From Bacillota bacterium (lineage in GTDB: Bacteria > Bacillota > Bacilli > Desulfuribacillales > Desulfuribacillaceae): a stretch of 64,000 bases of DNA. Made by a program: the position numbers and the translations under genes. Each line of letters begins with the position of its first letter. Position 1 is the stretch's first letter. Location of the stretch: contig JAEWFW010000043.1 of NCBI GenBank assembly GCA_023388635.1, positions 62,001 through 126,000 on the forward strand, given 5' to 3'. Below, in pieces: positions 24,567 through 32,968 of this stretch. The notes under the pieces were generated by a model, which searched no databases, was not told the DNA's origin, and worked only from the letters and a program-made list of their open reading frames with translations.

Positions 24567-25856
24567 CTATAACCCCTCCCTGTCTAAACGAATCGTAACT
24601 GCTCGTGCATGTGCCTGCAGCCCTTCCGCCTCGGCAAATTGGGCAATTTTCTGACCGTTATCTCGCATCGCTTGCTTACTATAATAAATGACACTCGACT
24701 TTTTGACAAAATCATCGACCGATAGCGGCGACGAGAATCGCGCTGTACCACTGGTCGGCAGCACGTGATTCGGACCGGCAAAATAATCGCCCACCGGTTC
24801 CGCACTGTAAGGACCTAAGAAAATCGCACCGGCATGGCGAATCTCCGCTAAATAGGAAAATGGATCGTCAACGAGCATCTCCAGATGTTCAGCGGCAATG
24901 CTGTTGATTATCTCAATCATTTGCTGACGGTTATCGGCGATGATGATTTTTCCAAACCGCTGTAACGCTTGCTCGGCAATGTCCTTTCTCGACAATCCAT
25001 CGAGTTGCGTGGTCAATTGCTCTTGGATTTCACGCGCTTTTTCCTTTGACGTCGTCACACAATACGCTGCCGCCATCACATCGTGTTCTGCCTGTGACAG
25101 CATATCCGCGGCGACATAGGCAGCATCAGCCGATTGATCGCAAGCGACGAGAATCTCGCTGGGACCGGCGATCATATCAATATCGACCGTTCCGTATACG
25201 AGTTTTTTTGCAAGCGCCACATAGACGTTGCCTGGTCCGGTAATTTTATCGACTTTCTTGATTGTCTCCGTCCCATAGGCAAGCGCGGCAATTGCCTGAG
25301 CACCGCCGATGTGGTATATTTCCGTCACGCCGCATTCCTTGGCGGCTACGAGAATCGCCGCCGGAAGTGCGCCATTCCCCGGTGGTGTACACATTACAAT
25401 TTCTTTGACTCCGGCAATTTTCGCCGGTATCACATTCATCAACACCGAAGACGACAAAGCTGCTGTTCCTCCCGGTACATACACACCGACACGGTCGAGC
25501 GGAGTGACCTTTTGCCCGAGTATCGTTCCGTTATCTTCCGTAAGGTACCAGGAATTCTGTCTCTGCCGCTCATGGAACCGGCTGATATTGTCTTTCGCTT
25601 GACGGATAATCTCCAGCATATGCGGCTCGATTGTCCGGTACGCCTCAACAATTTCTGCTTCACCGACACGCAAGTGATCGAGCTCTACTCTATCAAACTG
25701 CTTCGTATATTTCCGAACGGCGGTGTCGCCATTTTGTCTGACATCTTCCAGCAGGCGTCCGACATCGGCAAGCTGTCTTTCCTGTTGCTCGTTAGATTTA
25801 CTAGAATTACGCTCATCTTTAAAATCACTGGCTGCTATAACTTCTATTGGCACCAT
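24567..25856 (-). CDS. hisD: Histidinol dehydrogenase
   Basis: NAD- and Zn-dependent oxidation of histidinol to histidine, the last two steps. Motifs seen: VGVYVPGGTAALSSSVLMNV, GGAQAIAALAYGTE, KITGPGNVYVALAKK, AGPSEILV, QAEHDVMA (Zn ligands), HLEMLVDDP and GPNHVLPTSGTARF. The product is 429 residues. ATG 25856 is nine bases after GGAGG, while the ATG at 25865 touches it, so the inner start is preferred. The gene lies between hisG and hisB. Confidence 0.97.
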   Translation of the reverse strand: MVPIEVIAASDFKDERNSSKSNEQQERQLADVGRLLEDVRQNGDTAVRKYTKQFDRVELDHLRVGEAEIVEAYRTIEPHMLEIIRQAKDNISRFHERQRQNSWYLTEDNGTILGQKVTPLDRVGVYVPGGTAALSSSVLMNVIPAKIAGVKEIVMCTPPGNGALPAAILVAAKECGVTEIYHIGGAQAIAALAYGTETIKKVDKITGPGNVYVALAKKLVYGTVDIDMIAGPSEILVACDQSADAAYVAADMLSQAEHDVMAAAYCVTTSKEKAREIQEQLTTQLDGLSRKDIAEQALQRFGKIIIADNRQQMIEIINSIAAEHLEMLVDDPFSYLAEIRHAGAIFLGPYSAEPVGDYFAGPNHVLPTSGTARFSSPLSVDDFVKKSSVIYYSKQAMRDNGQKIAQFAEAEGLQAHARAVTIRLDREGL

Positions 25857-25882
25857 ATTGGTCATCCTCCTCTTCTACTCTT

Positions 25883-26503
25883 TTACACCAGCTTTTGCTC
25901 CAACTTATCGACGATATCGGTAATCTCATGATGCTTCATGCGATAGCTCATACGATTGGCAATGAAACGGCTGGTAATCGGCATGACGCTTTCCAATTCT
26001 CGCAAACCGTTCTCTCGCAATGTCTGACCTGTAGATACAATATCGACGATGCAATCGGAAAGACCTACCATCGGCGCCAATTCAATCGAGCCATTGAGTT
26101 TAATAATTTCTACCTGCCTGCCCTGCTTCTTAAAATAGTCCGAGGCAATGCGCGGATATTTCGTCGCCACACGTAAGACCGTGTGCGGCTGGATATTGGC
26201 TATTCCGGCTACCGCCAAATGACATCCGGCAATCTTGAGATCCAAAAGTTCATAGACATCCCGGTTTTCCTCCAAAAGCACGTCTTTGCCGACGACTCCT
26301 ATATCTGCGGCGCCATATTCGACATAAATCGGCACATCCGATGGTTTTACGAGAATACATTTCAGCCTCCCGTGGTCTTCCTCAACAATCAATTTGCGTG
26401 AAATATCTTCACTGTCCGAAAAACTAAAACCGCAATCGCGCAAGACCGCAATCGCCTCATCCATAATTCTGCCTTTCGGCAAAGCCAATACTAACGGTTC
26501 CAT
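25883..26503 (-). CDS. hisG: ATP phosphoribosyltransferase, short form
   Basis: Catalytic subunit for the first, committed step of histidine synthesis. The 206-residue product is the short form that lacks the C-terminal histidine-sensing domain and works as a hetero-octamer with HisZ, encoded next door. It begins MEPLVLALPKGRIMDEA. It also shows YVEYGAADIGVVGKDVL and the PRPP loop region LSDCIVDIVSTGQTLRENG. The ATG is four bases after the hisZ stop. Confidence 0.97.
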   Translation of the reverse strand: MEPLVLALPKGRIMDEAIAVLRDCGFSFSDSEDISRKLIVEEDHGRLKCILVKPSDVPIYVEYGAADIGVVGKDVLLEENRDVYELLDLKIAGCHLAVAGIANIQPHTVLRVATKYPRIASDYFKKQGRQVEIIKLNGSIELAPMVGLSDCIVDIVSTGQTLRENGLRELESVMPITSRFIANRMSYRMKHHEITDIVDKLEQKLV

Positions 26504-26507
26504 GTCA

Positions 26508-27716
26508 TCACTCCTCTGCCGCCTTCTGCTCTAACGTCCCCCACTGCTCATACAACCAGATGTCTGCGTATAAACCGGATTCCCGGCGCTGCGCAATCAC
26601 ATCTTCCATATTCCCCCCAGTGCCGATGATCTCCACATTGTGTCCCGCCGCACGCCATATTTTTGCCTTTTCGATGACCTGTTTCGCTTGTTCGCCTACA
26701 CGGCAGTCATAAATAAACAGATACGTTTTCGGAGCGGGATACTCCACATGCAATGCTTCAATCAGCCGCTCCAGCCAAATACCAAATCCTACAGCCGGCG
26801 CCGGTCTGCCAAATTCACCGATTAAATTGTCATATCGACCACCACCGCATATGGGAAAACCGACCGATGCAGCATAAATTTCAAAAATCATCCCTGTATA
26901 ATAATCCTGTCCACGCAGCGTCGTAAAGTCAACATGCACGTATTCCTCTGCTCCGTAATACTCTAAGAAACTCCATATTTCCTCTAAATATTGCAGCGCC
27001 TGAATCGCTACCGGGCTCTGCGTCAATGCTTTCGCTTGAAAAATCACCGATTTCCCGCCTTGCAGCTTCGGAAGTTGCAACAAAGCATCTCGCTGTCTTT
27101 CCTCCAACGGTAACGAAGTTATATATTCTTTCCAGCCGACAAAATCCTGCTTAATCAACAGATCCTTCAACGCTTCCGTATACGTCGGTGCCATCTCGCA
27201 CAAAAAAGATTCCAAAAAGGTCGTTTCGCCTATGGCAACCTTAAACCGCTCAAGCCCCGCCGCTTTCAGTGATTCAATCGCCAAAACGATCACCTCTGCA
27301 TCGGCAAAAGGCTGCTCACATCCGATTAACTCAATGCCTGATTGGAAAAACTCCGCGTATTTTCCTGTATTCGATTCCTGCATACGATAAATAGAGGTAT
27401 TATAGCATAAGCGTAAAGGTAAGGGCTCATCTTTGAGCAATGATGCGACAACTCTGGCAATCGGCGTCGTCATATCGGGACGCAGCACGAGGGTTTTTCC
27501 GTCTCGGTCAATCAACTTATATAGTTTATGCTGCGGTAAGTTGCACTTGCCGCCAATCGTATCATAGTATTCCAATGCAGGAGTGATGATTTCACGATAC
27601 CCCCATCGTTCCATGCACGTACTGATACGCCGCTCAATTTCCTTTTTCCAACTCACCTCATCAGGCAAATAATCCTTTACACCCAACGGTTTTTCAAAAA
27701 TTAACGGTTTCTCCAT
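26508..27716 (-). CDS. hisZ: ATP phosphoribosyltransferase regulatory subunit HisZ
   Basis: Histidyl-tRNA-synthetase-like protein that activates short HisG and mediates histidine feedback. Class II aaRS motifs are recognisable: GVKDYLPDEVSWKKEIERR, ITPALEYYDT, VLRPDMTTPIARVVA, and the C-terminal GGGRYDNLIGEFGRPAPAVG. It is 402 residues. The start is ATG 27716 after AAAGGTGG. It is first in the his operon, behind a strong promoter and a 26-base leader hairpin. Confidence 0.94.
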   Translation of the reverse strand: MEKPLIFEKPLGVKDYLPDEVSWKKEIERRISTCMERWGYREIITPALEYYDTIGGKCNLPQHKLYKLIDRDGKTLVLRPDMTTPIARVVASLLKDEPLPLRLCYNTSIYRMQESNTGKYAEFFQSGIELIGCEQPFADAEVIVLAIESLKAAGLERFKVAIGETTFLESFLCEMAPTYTEALKDLLIKQDFVGWKEYITSLPLEERQRDALLQLPKLQGGKSVIFQAKALTQSPVAIQALQYLEEIWSFLEYYGAEEYVHVDFTTLRGQDYYTGMIFEIYAASVGFPICGGGRYDNLIGEFGRPAPAVGFGIWLERLIEALHVEYPAPKTYLFIYDCRVGEQAKQVIEKAKIWRAAGHNVEIIGTGGNMEDVIAQRRESGLYADIWLYEQWGTLEQKAAEE

Positions 27717-27762
27717 ACTCCATCCACCTTTTTCTCTATGATACACGAAATTCCATAGCATC

Positions 27763-27788
27763 GCTTTATTATGCTACTATAATAAAGC
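27763..27788 (-). promoter_or_regulatory. Stem-loop at the 5' end of the his operon mRNA
   Basis: GCTTTATTAT and its complement ATAATAAAGC (ten-base arms) with a six-base loop, starting only a few bases after the predicted transcription start. It may be an operator or an mRNA-stabilising hairpin; nothing here resembles a T-box. Confidence 0.5.
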
Positions 27789-27802
27789 ATTTAATTTTAC
27801 AT

Positions 27803-27831
27803 ATCGTACCACGGGAAAAACAGTCTGTCAA
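27803..27831 (-). promoter_or_regulatory. his operon promoter, TTGACA-17-TACGAT
   Basis: Minus strand: perfect TTGACA at 27826-27831, a 17-base spacer and TACGAT at 27803-27808 preceded by TGG. It reads into hisZ. Confidence 0.85.
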
Positions 27832-27866
27832 GAAAAAGGATTTCAAGCTTTTTCGTCGAAATCCTT
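27832..27866 (-). terminator. Terminator-like hairpin abutting the his promoter
   Basis: AAGGATTTC at 27836-27844 pairs with GAAATCCTT at 27858-27866. On the minus strand a T-rich tail follows and runs into the TTGACA box. It would stop leftward transcription entering the his region. Confidence 0.65.
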
Positions 27867-27892
27867 CTAACAATTGGAGGTGTTATTTAACT

Positions 27893-28174
27893 GTGCATGT
27901 ACTTATTCCATTTATTCTCTGCTTGCTCATAGGTACAGGAGCGGGGCTGCTGGGCGGCAACCAATGGGCGCTAATCGCATTGATCGGTGTACTGTTCACG
28001 ACGATTGTCAATGTTATCATCCATTACCGCATGAACAAGCGTTTGGAAAACCACCAAACCCTGTCGAGTATGATTTTTCGTGCAATATCGATGTTTCTGT
28101 TGAACAGTTCGATTACATTTATGTTCGCTTTCGCTACGCTGCTGCTGTATAACGCATTAACAAAAGCCCTTTAA
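27893..28174 (+). CDS. Small three-helix membrane protein, unknown function
   Basis: A 93-residue hydrophobic protein I do not recognise. Hydrophobic segments lie at about residues 2-21, 25-44 and 64-88. A basic stretch HYRMNKRLENH separates the second and third. The start is GTG 27893, ten bases after GGAGGTG, which is a strong binding site. It is the only plus-strand gene in its area, divergent from hisZ and convergent with the phosphoesterase gene across a shared terminator. It has no cysteine in conserved-looking positions, no catalytic motif, and no match I can name. Confidence 0.7.
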   Translation: MHVLIPFILCLLIGTGAGLLGGNQWALIALIGVLFTTIVNVIIHYRMNKRLENHQTLSSMIFRAISMFLLNSSITFMFAFATLLLYNALTKAL

Positions 28175-28193
28175 TACCGCCTGATATGAATAA

Positions 28194-28240
28194 AAAGACT
28201 GTCACTTACTACATTTCATTCTGTAGTCGTAACAGTCTTT
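28194..28240. terminator. Bidirectional terminator between convergent genes
   Basis: AAAGACTGT at 28194-28202 pairs with ACAGTCTTT at 28232-28240, with an inner ACTAC/GTAGT stem. A run of A precedes and T-rich sequence follows, so it serves both the small membrane gene and the phosphoesterase gene. Confidence 0.88.
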
Positions 28241-28252
28241 GTTTATCATCAC

Positions 28253-28786
28253 TTATAATTTAATTTCCACTTGATGACACTCTAAAATATCCATTTTTTC
28301 TAAATCATATACAGTGATAGTCCAGTTCTGCCTATATCTACCCGTATCGCCGTCCTGTGATTCACAAATGGTCGCTTTGATCATCGTGATCGGTAAAGAA
28401 AAGCGCTTCGGTCCACAGCTTCCGGGATTGATATACAAAACATCATCTCGCTGATTAAGGGCAAATGCATGGGTGTGTCCGCTAATAACGATATGAACAT
28501 CAGCCGCCCGTGGAACGATATCGAGTTGCGATAAGTCGTGCAGCATATATATACTGGCTTTCCCCAGTTCAATATATTGCGTTTTCGGCAGATACATCGT
28601 CGCCTTTCCCTGATCGCAATTTCCGCGCACGACATACACCGGGGCAATTCCTTGGAGCATCTCCAACGTCGTTTGTATGACAATATCACCCGCGTGAAAA
28701 ATCAAATCCACTCCATCAAGCAAATCAATCACTTGTGGTCTCACCAGTCCGTGTGTATCCGATACAATCGCCACTGTCTTCTCCAT
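28253..28786 (-). CDS. YfcE/MJ0936-type metallophosphoesterase
   Basis: Calcineurin-like phosphoesterase of the small bacterial type, with a two-metal active site; members hydrolyse phosphodiesters in vitro and the cellular substrate is unknown. Motifs in order: IVSDTHG (residue about 8), FHAGD, VVRGNCD, MLHDL and ISGHTHAF. Product of 177 residues, usual for the family. The start is ATG 28786 with AAAAGGAG upstream; the longer frame to 28906 runs through the ppaX 3' end. It follows ppaX by 82 bases. Confidence 0.9.
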   Translation of the reverse strand: MEKTVAIVSDTHGLVRPQVIDLLDGVDLIFHAGDIVIQTTLEMLQGIAPVYVVRGNCDQGKATMYLPKTQYIELGKASIYMLHDLSQLDIVPRAADVHIVISGHTHAFALNQRDDVLYINPGSCGPKRFSLPITMIKATICESQDGDTGRYRQNWTITVYDLEKMDILECHQVEIKL

Positions 28787-28868
28787 AAACCCTGCTCCTT
28801 TTACATTCTTATCCCTAACTTCCCTATGTATACAATCTATATGCAAGACGTTGTGTATATCATTCTGG

Positions 28869-29504
28869 CTATTTAACGATTGCCAATAATTCGCGGATAT
28901 CATCAATCAGAAAATCCGGGGCATACTCGCGTAAGTGCTCCTTGCCACGCATACTCCATGCGACACCGCAACTGGCGACACCCGCGTTCTTTGCTCCCAA
29001 AATATCGACAGAATTATCGCCAATCATGATCGTCTTTTCCGGATCAGCATCAATCAGTTTCATCGCCATCTGTAATGGTTCCGGATCCGGCTTATGTCTC
29101 TGTGAATCTTCGAGACAGATAGCATGGGTAATGTACGCATCAAGTCCTGTCAACGTCAGCCCTCTTTGCGCCGTTGTCCGCCGTTTTGTTGTGACAAGCG
29201 CCATACGATACGCATTTTCATGGAGTTCCTTAACCACTTCTAACACGTGCGGAAATGCATTCACATACTCATCATGGTGACGCAAATTGTGCTCAAGATA
29301 GATTTCTACTAATTCGTCGGCTCTTTGTGGATCGAAATGCTCCATCATCTCACCTAACGGCTTGCCCATGACAGCCAGAACTTGCTCTCGCGTAAACGCA
29401 TCAGGATGAATCTGATCTAGCGAGTACATAAAAGAAGTCATGATCAGCTCATTCGTATCGATCAGCGTACCATCCAAATCAAACAATATATATGGATATC
29501 TCAT
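28869..29504 (-). CDS. ppaX: HAD-family pyrophosphatase PpaX
   Basis: Haloacid-dehalogenase phosphatase. In Bacillus, PpaX hydrolyses the pyrophosphate released when HprK/P dephosphorylates Ser-HPr. Motif I is LFDLDGTLIDTNE, motif II VTTKRR, and motif III/IV KPDPEP plus MIGDNSVDILGAKNAGV. The length of 211 is typical. The start is ATG 29504, behind AGAGAGGATG. It follows lgt by 35 bases. In B. subtilis the order is hprK-lgt-ppaX, but hprK is not next to lgt here. Confidence 0.88.
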   Translation of the reverse strand: MRYPYILFDLDGTLIDTNELIMTSFMYSLDQIHPDAFTREQVLAVMGKPLGEMMEHFDPQRADELVEIYLEHNLRHHDEYVNAFPHVLEVVKELHENAYRMALVTTKRRTTAQRGLTLTGLDAYITHAICLEDSQRHKPDPEPLQMAMKLIDADPEKTIMIGDNSVDILGAKNAGVASCGVAWSMRGKEHLREYAPDFLIDDIRELLAIVK

Positions 29505-29539
29505 GGGTGCATCCTCTCTTTCCATCTCCGTTGTTTAGT

Positions 29540-30361
29540 TTAATCGAGTTCCCCATAGCGTTTATTCGCATAACCTTGAGTACGGCGGAACCAGATGATA
29601 GCTGCAGCAACGATAATAATCACGATACTGATCACTTGCGCAATGCGTAACATGTCTGTGAGCATCAAACTGTCTGTACGCATTCCCTCGACGAAAAATC
29701 TGCCCAGTGAATACCAGATAAGATAGCCCAGGAACACTTCGCCGTTGCGAACCCATGGCTGTTTGCGCAACCAAAAAATCAACAGTATCACGCCTACCAA
29801 GCTCCAAAGTGATTCATACAAAAATGTCGGGTGATAGTATACGCCTTGGATATTCATTTGTTCGGAAATCCAAGACGGCAGAATATCCATAATCCATTGT
29901 GTACTTTCTGTGATCGGTCCGCCGTGGGCTTCTTGATTCATAAAATTACCCCAACGCCCAATCGCCTGCCCTAACAAAATACTCGGTGCCGCTATATCTG
30001 CCATCGTCCAAAACGATATCTTTTTGATTCTCGTATAAATATAACCTGTCAATACCGCTCCAATGAGTCCGCCATGAATCGCCAATCCGCCGTTCCATAT
30101 GGCGACAATTTCGTCCAAATGCTGGCTGTAATAATCCCATTTAAATACCACGTAATAGAGACGGGCACAAACAATCGCTATCGGCACACCATACAAAACT
30201 AAATCGACAAAAAAGTCCGGGCTGATCCCCACACGCTTCGCCTCACGCGTTGCCAAATACAAACCGAGAAAAATGCCAAAACCGATGATCAGCCCATACC
30301 ACTGAACTGGTCTAGACCCGATATAAAATGCTACACTATCAAATACCGCAAAATACGTCAT
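29540..30361 (-). CDS. lgt: Prolipoprotein diacylglyceryl transferase
   Basis: Membrane enzyme that attaches diacylglycerol to the lipobox Cys of prolipoproteins. The product is 273 residues with about seven membrane helices. Diagnostic residues are seen in WNGGLAIHGGLIGA and in the Lgt signature GRWGNFMNQEAHGGP; further on, HPTFLYESLW and GRFFVEGMRTDSL are conserved. ATG 30361 is eight bases after GGGTGG; a GTG at 30373 is less likely. Upstream it is separated from the M23 gene by a terminator. Confidence 0.97.
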   Translation of the reverse strand: MTYFAVFDSVAFYIGSRPVQWYGLIIGFGIFLGLYLATREAKRVGISPDFFVDLVLYGVPIAIVCARLYYVVFKWDYYSQHLDEIVAIWNGGLAIHGGLIGAVLTGYIYTRIKKISFWTMADIAAPSILLGQAIGRWGNFMNQEAHGGPITESTQWIMDILPSWISEQMNIQGVYYHPTFLYESLWSLVGVILLIFWLRKQPWVRNGEVFLGYLIWYSLGRFFVEGMRTDSLMLTDMLRIAQVISIVIIIVAAAIIWFRRTQGYANKRYGELD

Positions 30362-30445
30362 GCTAAGTACCACCCTATTCTTTTTATTCGTTGTTTTTCT
30401 ACATGCACTCTTATGACAAACATCATTATACCACGAGTTCCCGAT

Positions 30446-30475
30446 AAAAAGAAAATAGCACTTATCGTGCTATTT
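30446..30475 (-). terminator. Terminator after the LysM-M23 gene
   Basis: AAATAGCAC at 30453-30461 pairs with GTGCTATTT at 30467-30475; on the minus strand a T-rich tail follows. Confidence 0.88.
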
Positions 30476-30516
30476 CCAAAATATATTCTGTACCTATAAT
30501 TGTCTTAAACTAATAA

Positions 30517-32187
30517 TTATCTTGAGCTAAAGTAATTTAACGGATTCACCGTTCCGCCATTGATACGCACTTCAAAATGCAAATGCGGACCGGTGGAATT
30601 ACCTGTGCTACCTACAGCTCCAAGCACTTCTCCTTTTTTCACAGCCTGACCGGCTTTCACATTGATCGAACTCATGTGGGCATAATACGTTTGCATCGTC
30701 GATGTGTGCACGACGCGCACGAGATTTCCATATCCTCCATACCATCCGGCAAATACGACCGTTCCGTCGTCAGCGGCATAGATCGGTGTGCCTGTAGGGT
30801 TTCCAATATCGACACCGGAATGTCTGCGTGCCCCGCCATACGGTGAAGTAATTTTGCCACCGCTTGTCGGCCAGATAAGCTTTCCTGAACCATTAGCCGG
30901 AACTCCTAAAGTTCCCTTTTCAACAACCTGATCTACTGGCTTTTTCAGCTCTTTTTCCTTAAGGATTTCTCGACTTACTTCTTGTCCGTTGACTTTGGCA
31001 ATCCGGTATACAACTTCCCGCTGCCCTGATTGTCCAGGAGTTTTTACCTTTGATTCCCAAGTGTACATTTTATTGTTATTGACGTTTTTCGTCTCAAACG
31101 GAACTTCTTCAATTTCAGTAATTTCTTCGACAACTTCCACATTGACAAAAGGTTCAGGAACAACCAAGCTCAGTTGATCTCCCGGATGGATAATATCCTC
31201 TTCCGACTTCAACTGTGGATTGGCATGCATAATTTCACTGACAGTAACCTTATTTTTCTGGGCGATAACCCATATATTTTCTCCGTTTTCAACAACGTGT
31301 TTGATTTCTTTGTCAGTTCCTTTTAAAAGAATCGCCGTAGCGCTTTCAAGGTCTTTGATAGAATCGGACTCCGCCCATTCCACCTGGTAATCGACGCGTT
31401 CGTTAATTTCCGCCATCATCACAGTCGCTTTGTCACTGTGTGTAACATACGTATCCTTTACGTTCTCTATCACTTGCTCGGCTTGCTGCTCGTCGGCAAC
31501 ACGCACAACCGGCGTTTCGTTGACATACACCATAACCGACTTCGTCTGAACATCGAGAATTTCATCAAGCTTTTGTAAGACTTGTTGATCTTGTGGTTGA
31601 TTGCCTATTTCATAGTATTCATCATATGTAATTGTATTCCCTACGCGAACTTCCAGTGGAGATTCCGCTTTTTTCTCTTGCAATTCTTGCTGGACATACT
31701 GCTCAACGACATTTGTCTCCGATACCATACCAATATATGTACCATCGACAAATACTTTATAGACTTTGCTCGCTTCCAATAGCTCTTGATGTATCTGGGC
31801 TTGTTTTTCTTGATAAGCATATCCTGAACCAAGCGTCAAAACTAAAACCACACAAGATGCGAGAATCCAGTTATTGCGGAGCATGCTCAACGGTTGCCTG
31901 TCTGATGTGTCTAAACGAAAATATTTCGGTAATTTGAAATTGAGGCTACGATTCGCTTTTATCTCTTTGATATTCTGATATGTTTGTTTGCTAGTTTGTC
32001 TGAAAGATTGATAGATTTTTTTGCCTGTTACACCAGCTTTATCTTTGAAAACTGCCATCTTCTCGGAAATCTTTTGCATGAAACTCGTATTCTGTTGTTG
32101 TGAAAAATTTGTATTTTGTTGTTTTGATGGTTTATTCAGTTTTTTTGTAGTTGAAAACTTCTTCTCTTGAGGTCTTTTCATCTTCAT
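30517..32187 (-). CDS. Membrane-anchored LysM-G5-M23 peptidoglycan peptidase
   Basis: Predicted wall endopeptidase of 556 residues. A basic, Gln/Lys-rich cytoplasmic tail (residues 1-105) precedes one membrane helix (about 107-127). A LysM domain lies near 295-350 (ENGENIWVIAQKNKVTVSEI), a G5 domain follows (about 355-430, with FETKNVNNNKMY), and the M23 peptidase is at the C terminus. Its Zn-binding residues are in RRHSGVDIG and GPHLHFEVR, with YYAHMS between. This architecture is common in Bacilli. It stands as a single gene with its own terminator. The cleaved bond is not deducible. Confidence 0.9.
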   Translation of the reverse strand: MKMKRPQEKKFSTTKKLNKPSKQQNTNFSQQQNTSFMQKISEKMAVFKDKAGVTGKKIYQSFRQTSKQTYQNIKEIKANRSLNFKLPKYFRLDTSDRQPLSMLRNNWILASCVVLVLTLGSGYAYQEKQAQIHQELLEASKVYKVFVDGTYIGMVSETNVVEQYVQQELQEKKAESPLEVRVGNTITYDEYYEIGNQPQDQQVLQKLDEILDVQTKSVMVYVNETPVVRVADEQQAEQVIENVKDTYVTHSDKATVMMAEINERVDYQVEWAESDSIKDLESATAILLKGTDKEIKHVVENGENIWVIAQKNKVTVSEIMHANPQLKSEEDIIHPGDQLSLVVPEPFVNVEVVEEITEIEEVPFETKNVNNNKMYTWESKVKTPGQSGQREVVYRIAKVNGQEVSREILKEKELKKPVDQVVEKGTLGVPANGSGKLIWPTSGGKITSPYGGARRHSGVDIGNPTGTPIYAADDGTVVFAGWYGGYGNLVRVVHTSTMQTYYAHMSSINVKAGQAVKKGEVLGAVGSTGNSTGPHLHFEVRINGGTVNPLNYFSSR

Positions 32188-32341
32188 CTAACAAATTTCC
32201 ACCCTTCCCACCATAAGTGCCTGTAAAAAGTACCTACGCCATCTTTATTCACAAAAAGCCACGCTATATATTCTACGTTGACCTACTATATTCCTGCTTG
32301 TTTTCGACAGAACACTACATAAGTCCTAGTCTTTTTTATAC

Positions 32342-32695
32342 TTAGCGATATTTTTTGTCTAAAAATGAGTAAATGAAACTGCTAATAATACTCATTAAAA
32401 TGGCTGCTAATATGGCTGTAAAAAATCCACTGACGTGAAATCCATCGAGTAACGATGCCACAAGTAGGAAAAACGCCCCGTTAATCACAAAAGAAAACAA
32501 CCCCAACGTCAAAATCGTCAGTGGCAACGCCAAAAGCGATACAATCGGTTTGATTGTAATGTTGAACACGCCGAGCAGTAATGCCGCCCAAATGGCAACG
32601 CCGAAATCGACAATTTCGATACCTGACAATATTTTATCGGTTAAAAATAATGCTAGCGCACTGACAATGATTTTCACAAAAATTTTCTTAAACAT
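32342..32695 (-). CDS. Phage-holin-like family IV membrane protein
   Basis: Small membrane protein of the YvlD/holin 4 superfamily; despite the name, chromosomal members are not prophage lysis genes and their role is unknown. Of 117 residues most lie in four hydrophobic helices. Typical family features are the basic start MFKKIFVKIIV and LGVFNITIKPIVSLLALP. The start is ATG 32695 with GGAGG upstream, overlapping the pspC stop by eight bases. In B. subtilis yvlD is likewise beside yvlC (pspC-like), so the pair is a conserved unit. Confidence 0.87.
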   Translation of the reverse strand: MFKKIFVKIIVSALALFLTDKILSGIEIVDFGVAIWAALLLGVFNITIKPIVSLLALPLTILTLGLFSFVINGAFFLLVASLLDGFHVSGFFTAILAAILMSIISSFIYSFLDKKYR

Positions 32696-32897
32696 CAGTA
32701 AAATCCTCCGAATCGTCCTTTGGAATGACAAATCTCAGGGCAATGTAAAGAATGACACCCGGAAACACATGTGTCAGCATGGTTGCTGCCAGATACAGAA
32801 TTCGCACTATGGTCGGATCTGTACGGAAATACTCTGCAATACCGCCGCAAATACCACTGATCATTTTATACCGTTTGGAGCGATACAATCGTTTCAT
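32688..32897 (-). CDS. PspC-domain membrane protein
   Basis: A 69-residue PspC-domain protein. The family links to phage-shock and envelope-stress responses. The pattern is MKRLYRSKRYKMISGICGG, then IAEYFRTDPTIVRILY, then a hydrophobic helix ending in the polar KDDSEDF. The start is ATG 32897 with GAGGAGG upstream. It overlaps the holin-like gene and is preceded by a promoter at 32928-32957. In Bacillus this pair belongs to an envelope-stress operon, which may hold here. Confidence 0.88.
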   Translation of the reverse strand: MKRLYRSKRYKMISGICGGIAEYFRTDPTIVRILYLAATMLTHVFPGVILYIALRFVIPKDDSEDFTDV

Positions 32898-32927
32898 TCC
32901 ATGTCCTCCTCGTACCCTTTGTACCAT

Positions 32928-32957
32928 ATTGTATGCGAACTCTATATCAATAAGCAA
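32928..32957 (-). promoter_or_regulatory. Promoter of pspC-holin-like unit, TTGCTT-18-TACAAT
   Basis: Minus strand TTGCTT at 32952-32957, an 18-base spacer and TACAAT at 32928-32933, just after the uvrA stop. Confidence 0.6.
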
Positions 32958-32968
32958 CCGCCTTTTGT

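Noticed and set aside
25134..25931. 265-codon plus-strand frame opposite hisD
   Set aside because: Antisense to a certain gene, with no domain, binding site or promoter.
27717..27800. T-box or His leader peptide before hisZ
   Set aside because: No T-box sequence and no run of His codons; only a simple hairpin.
32342..32695. Holin-like protein as evidence of a prophage
   Set aside because: It overlaps pspC in a conserved chromosomal pair and no phage genes are near.
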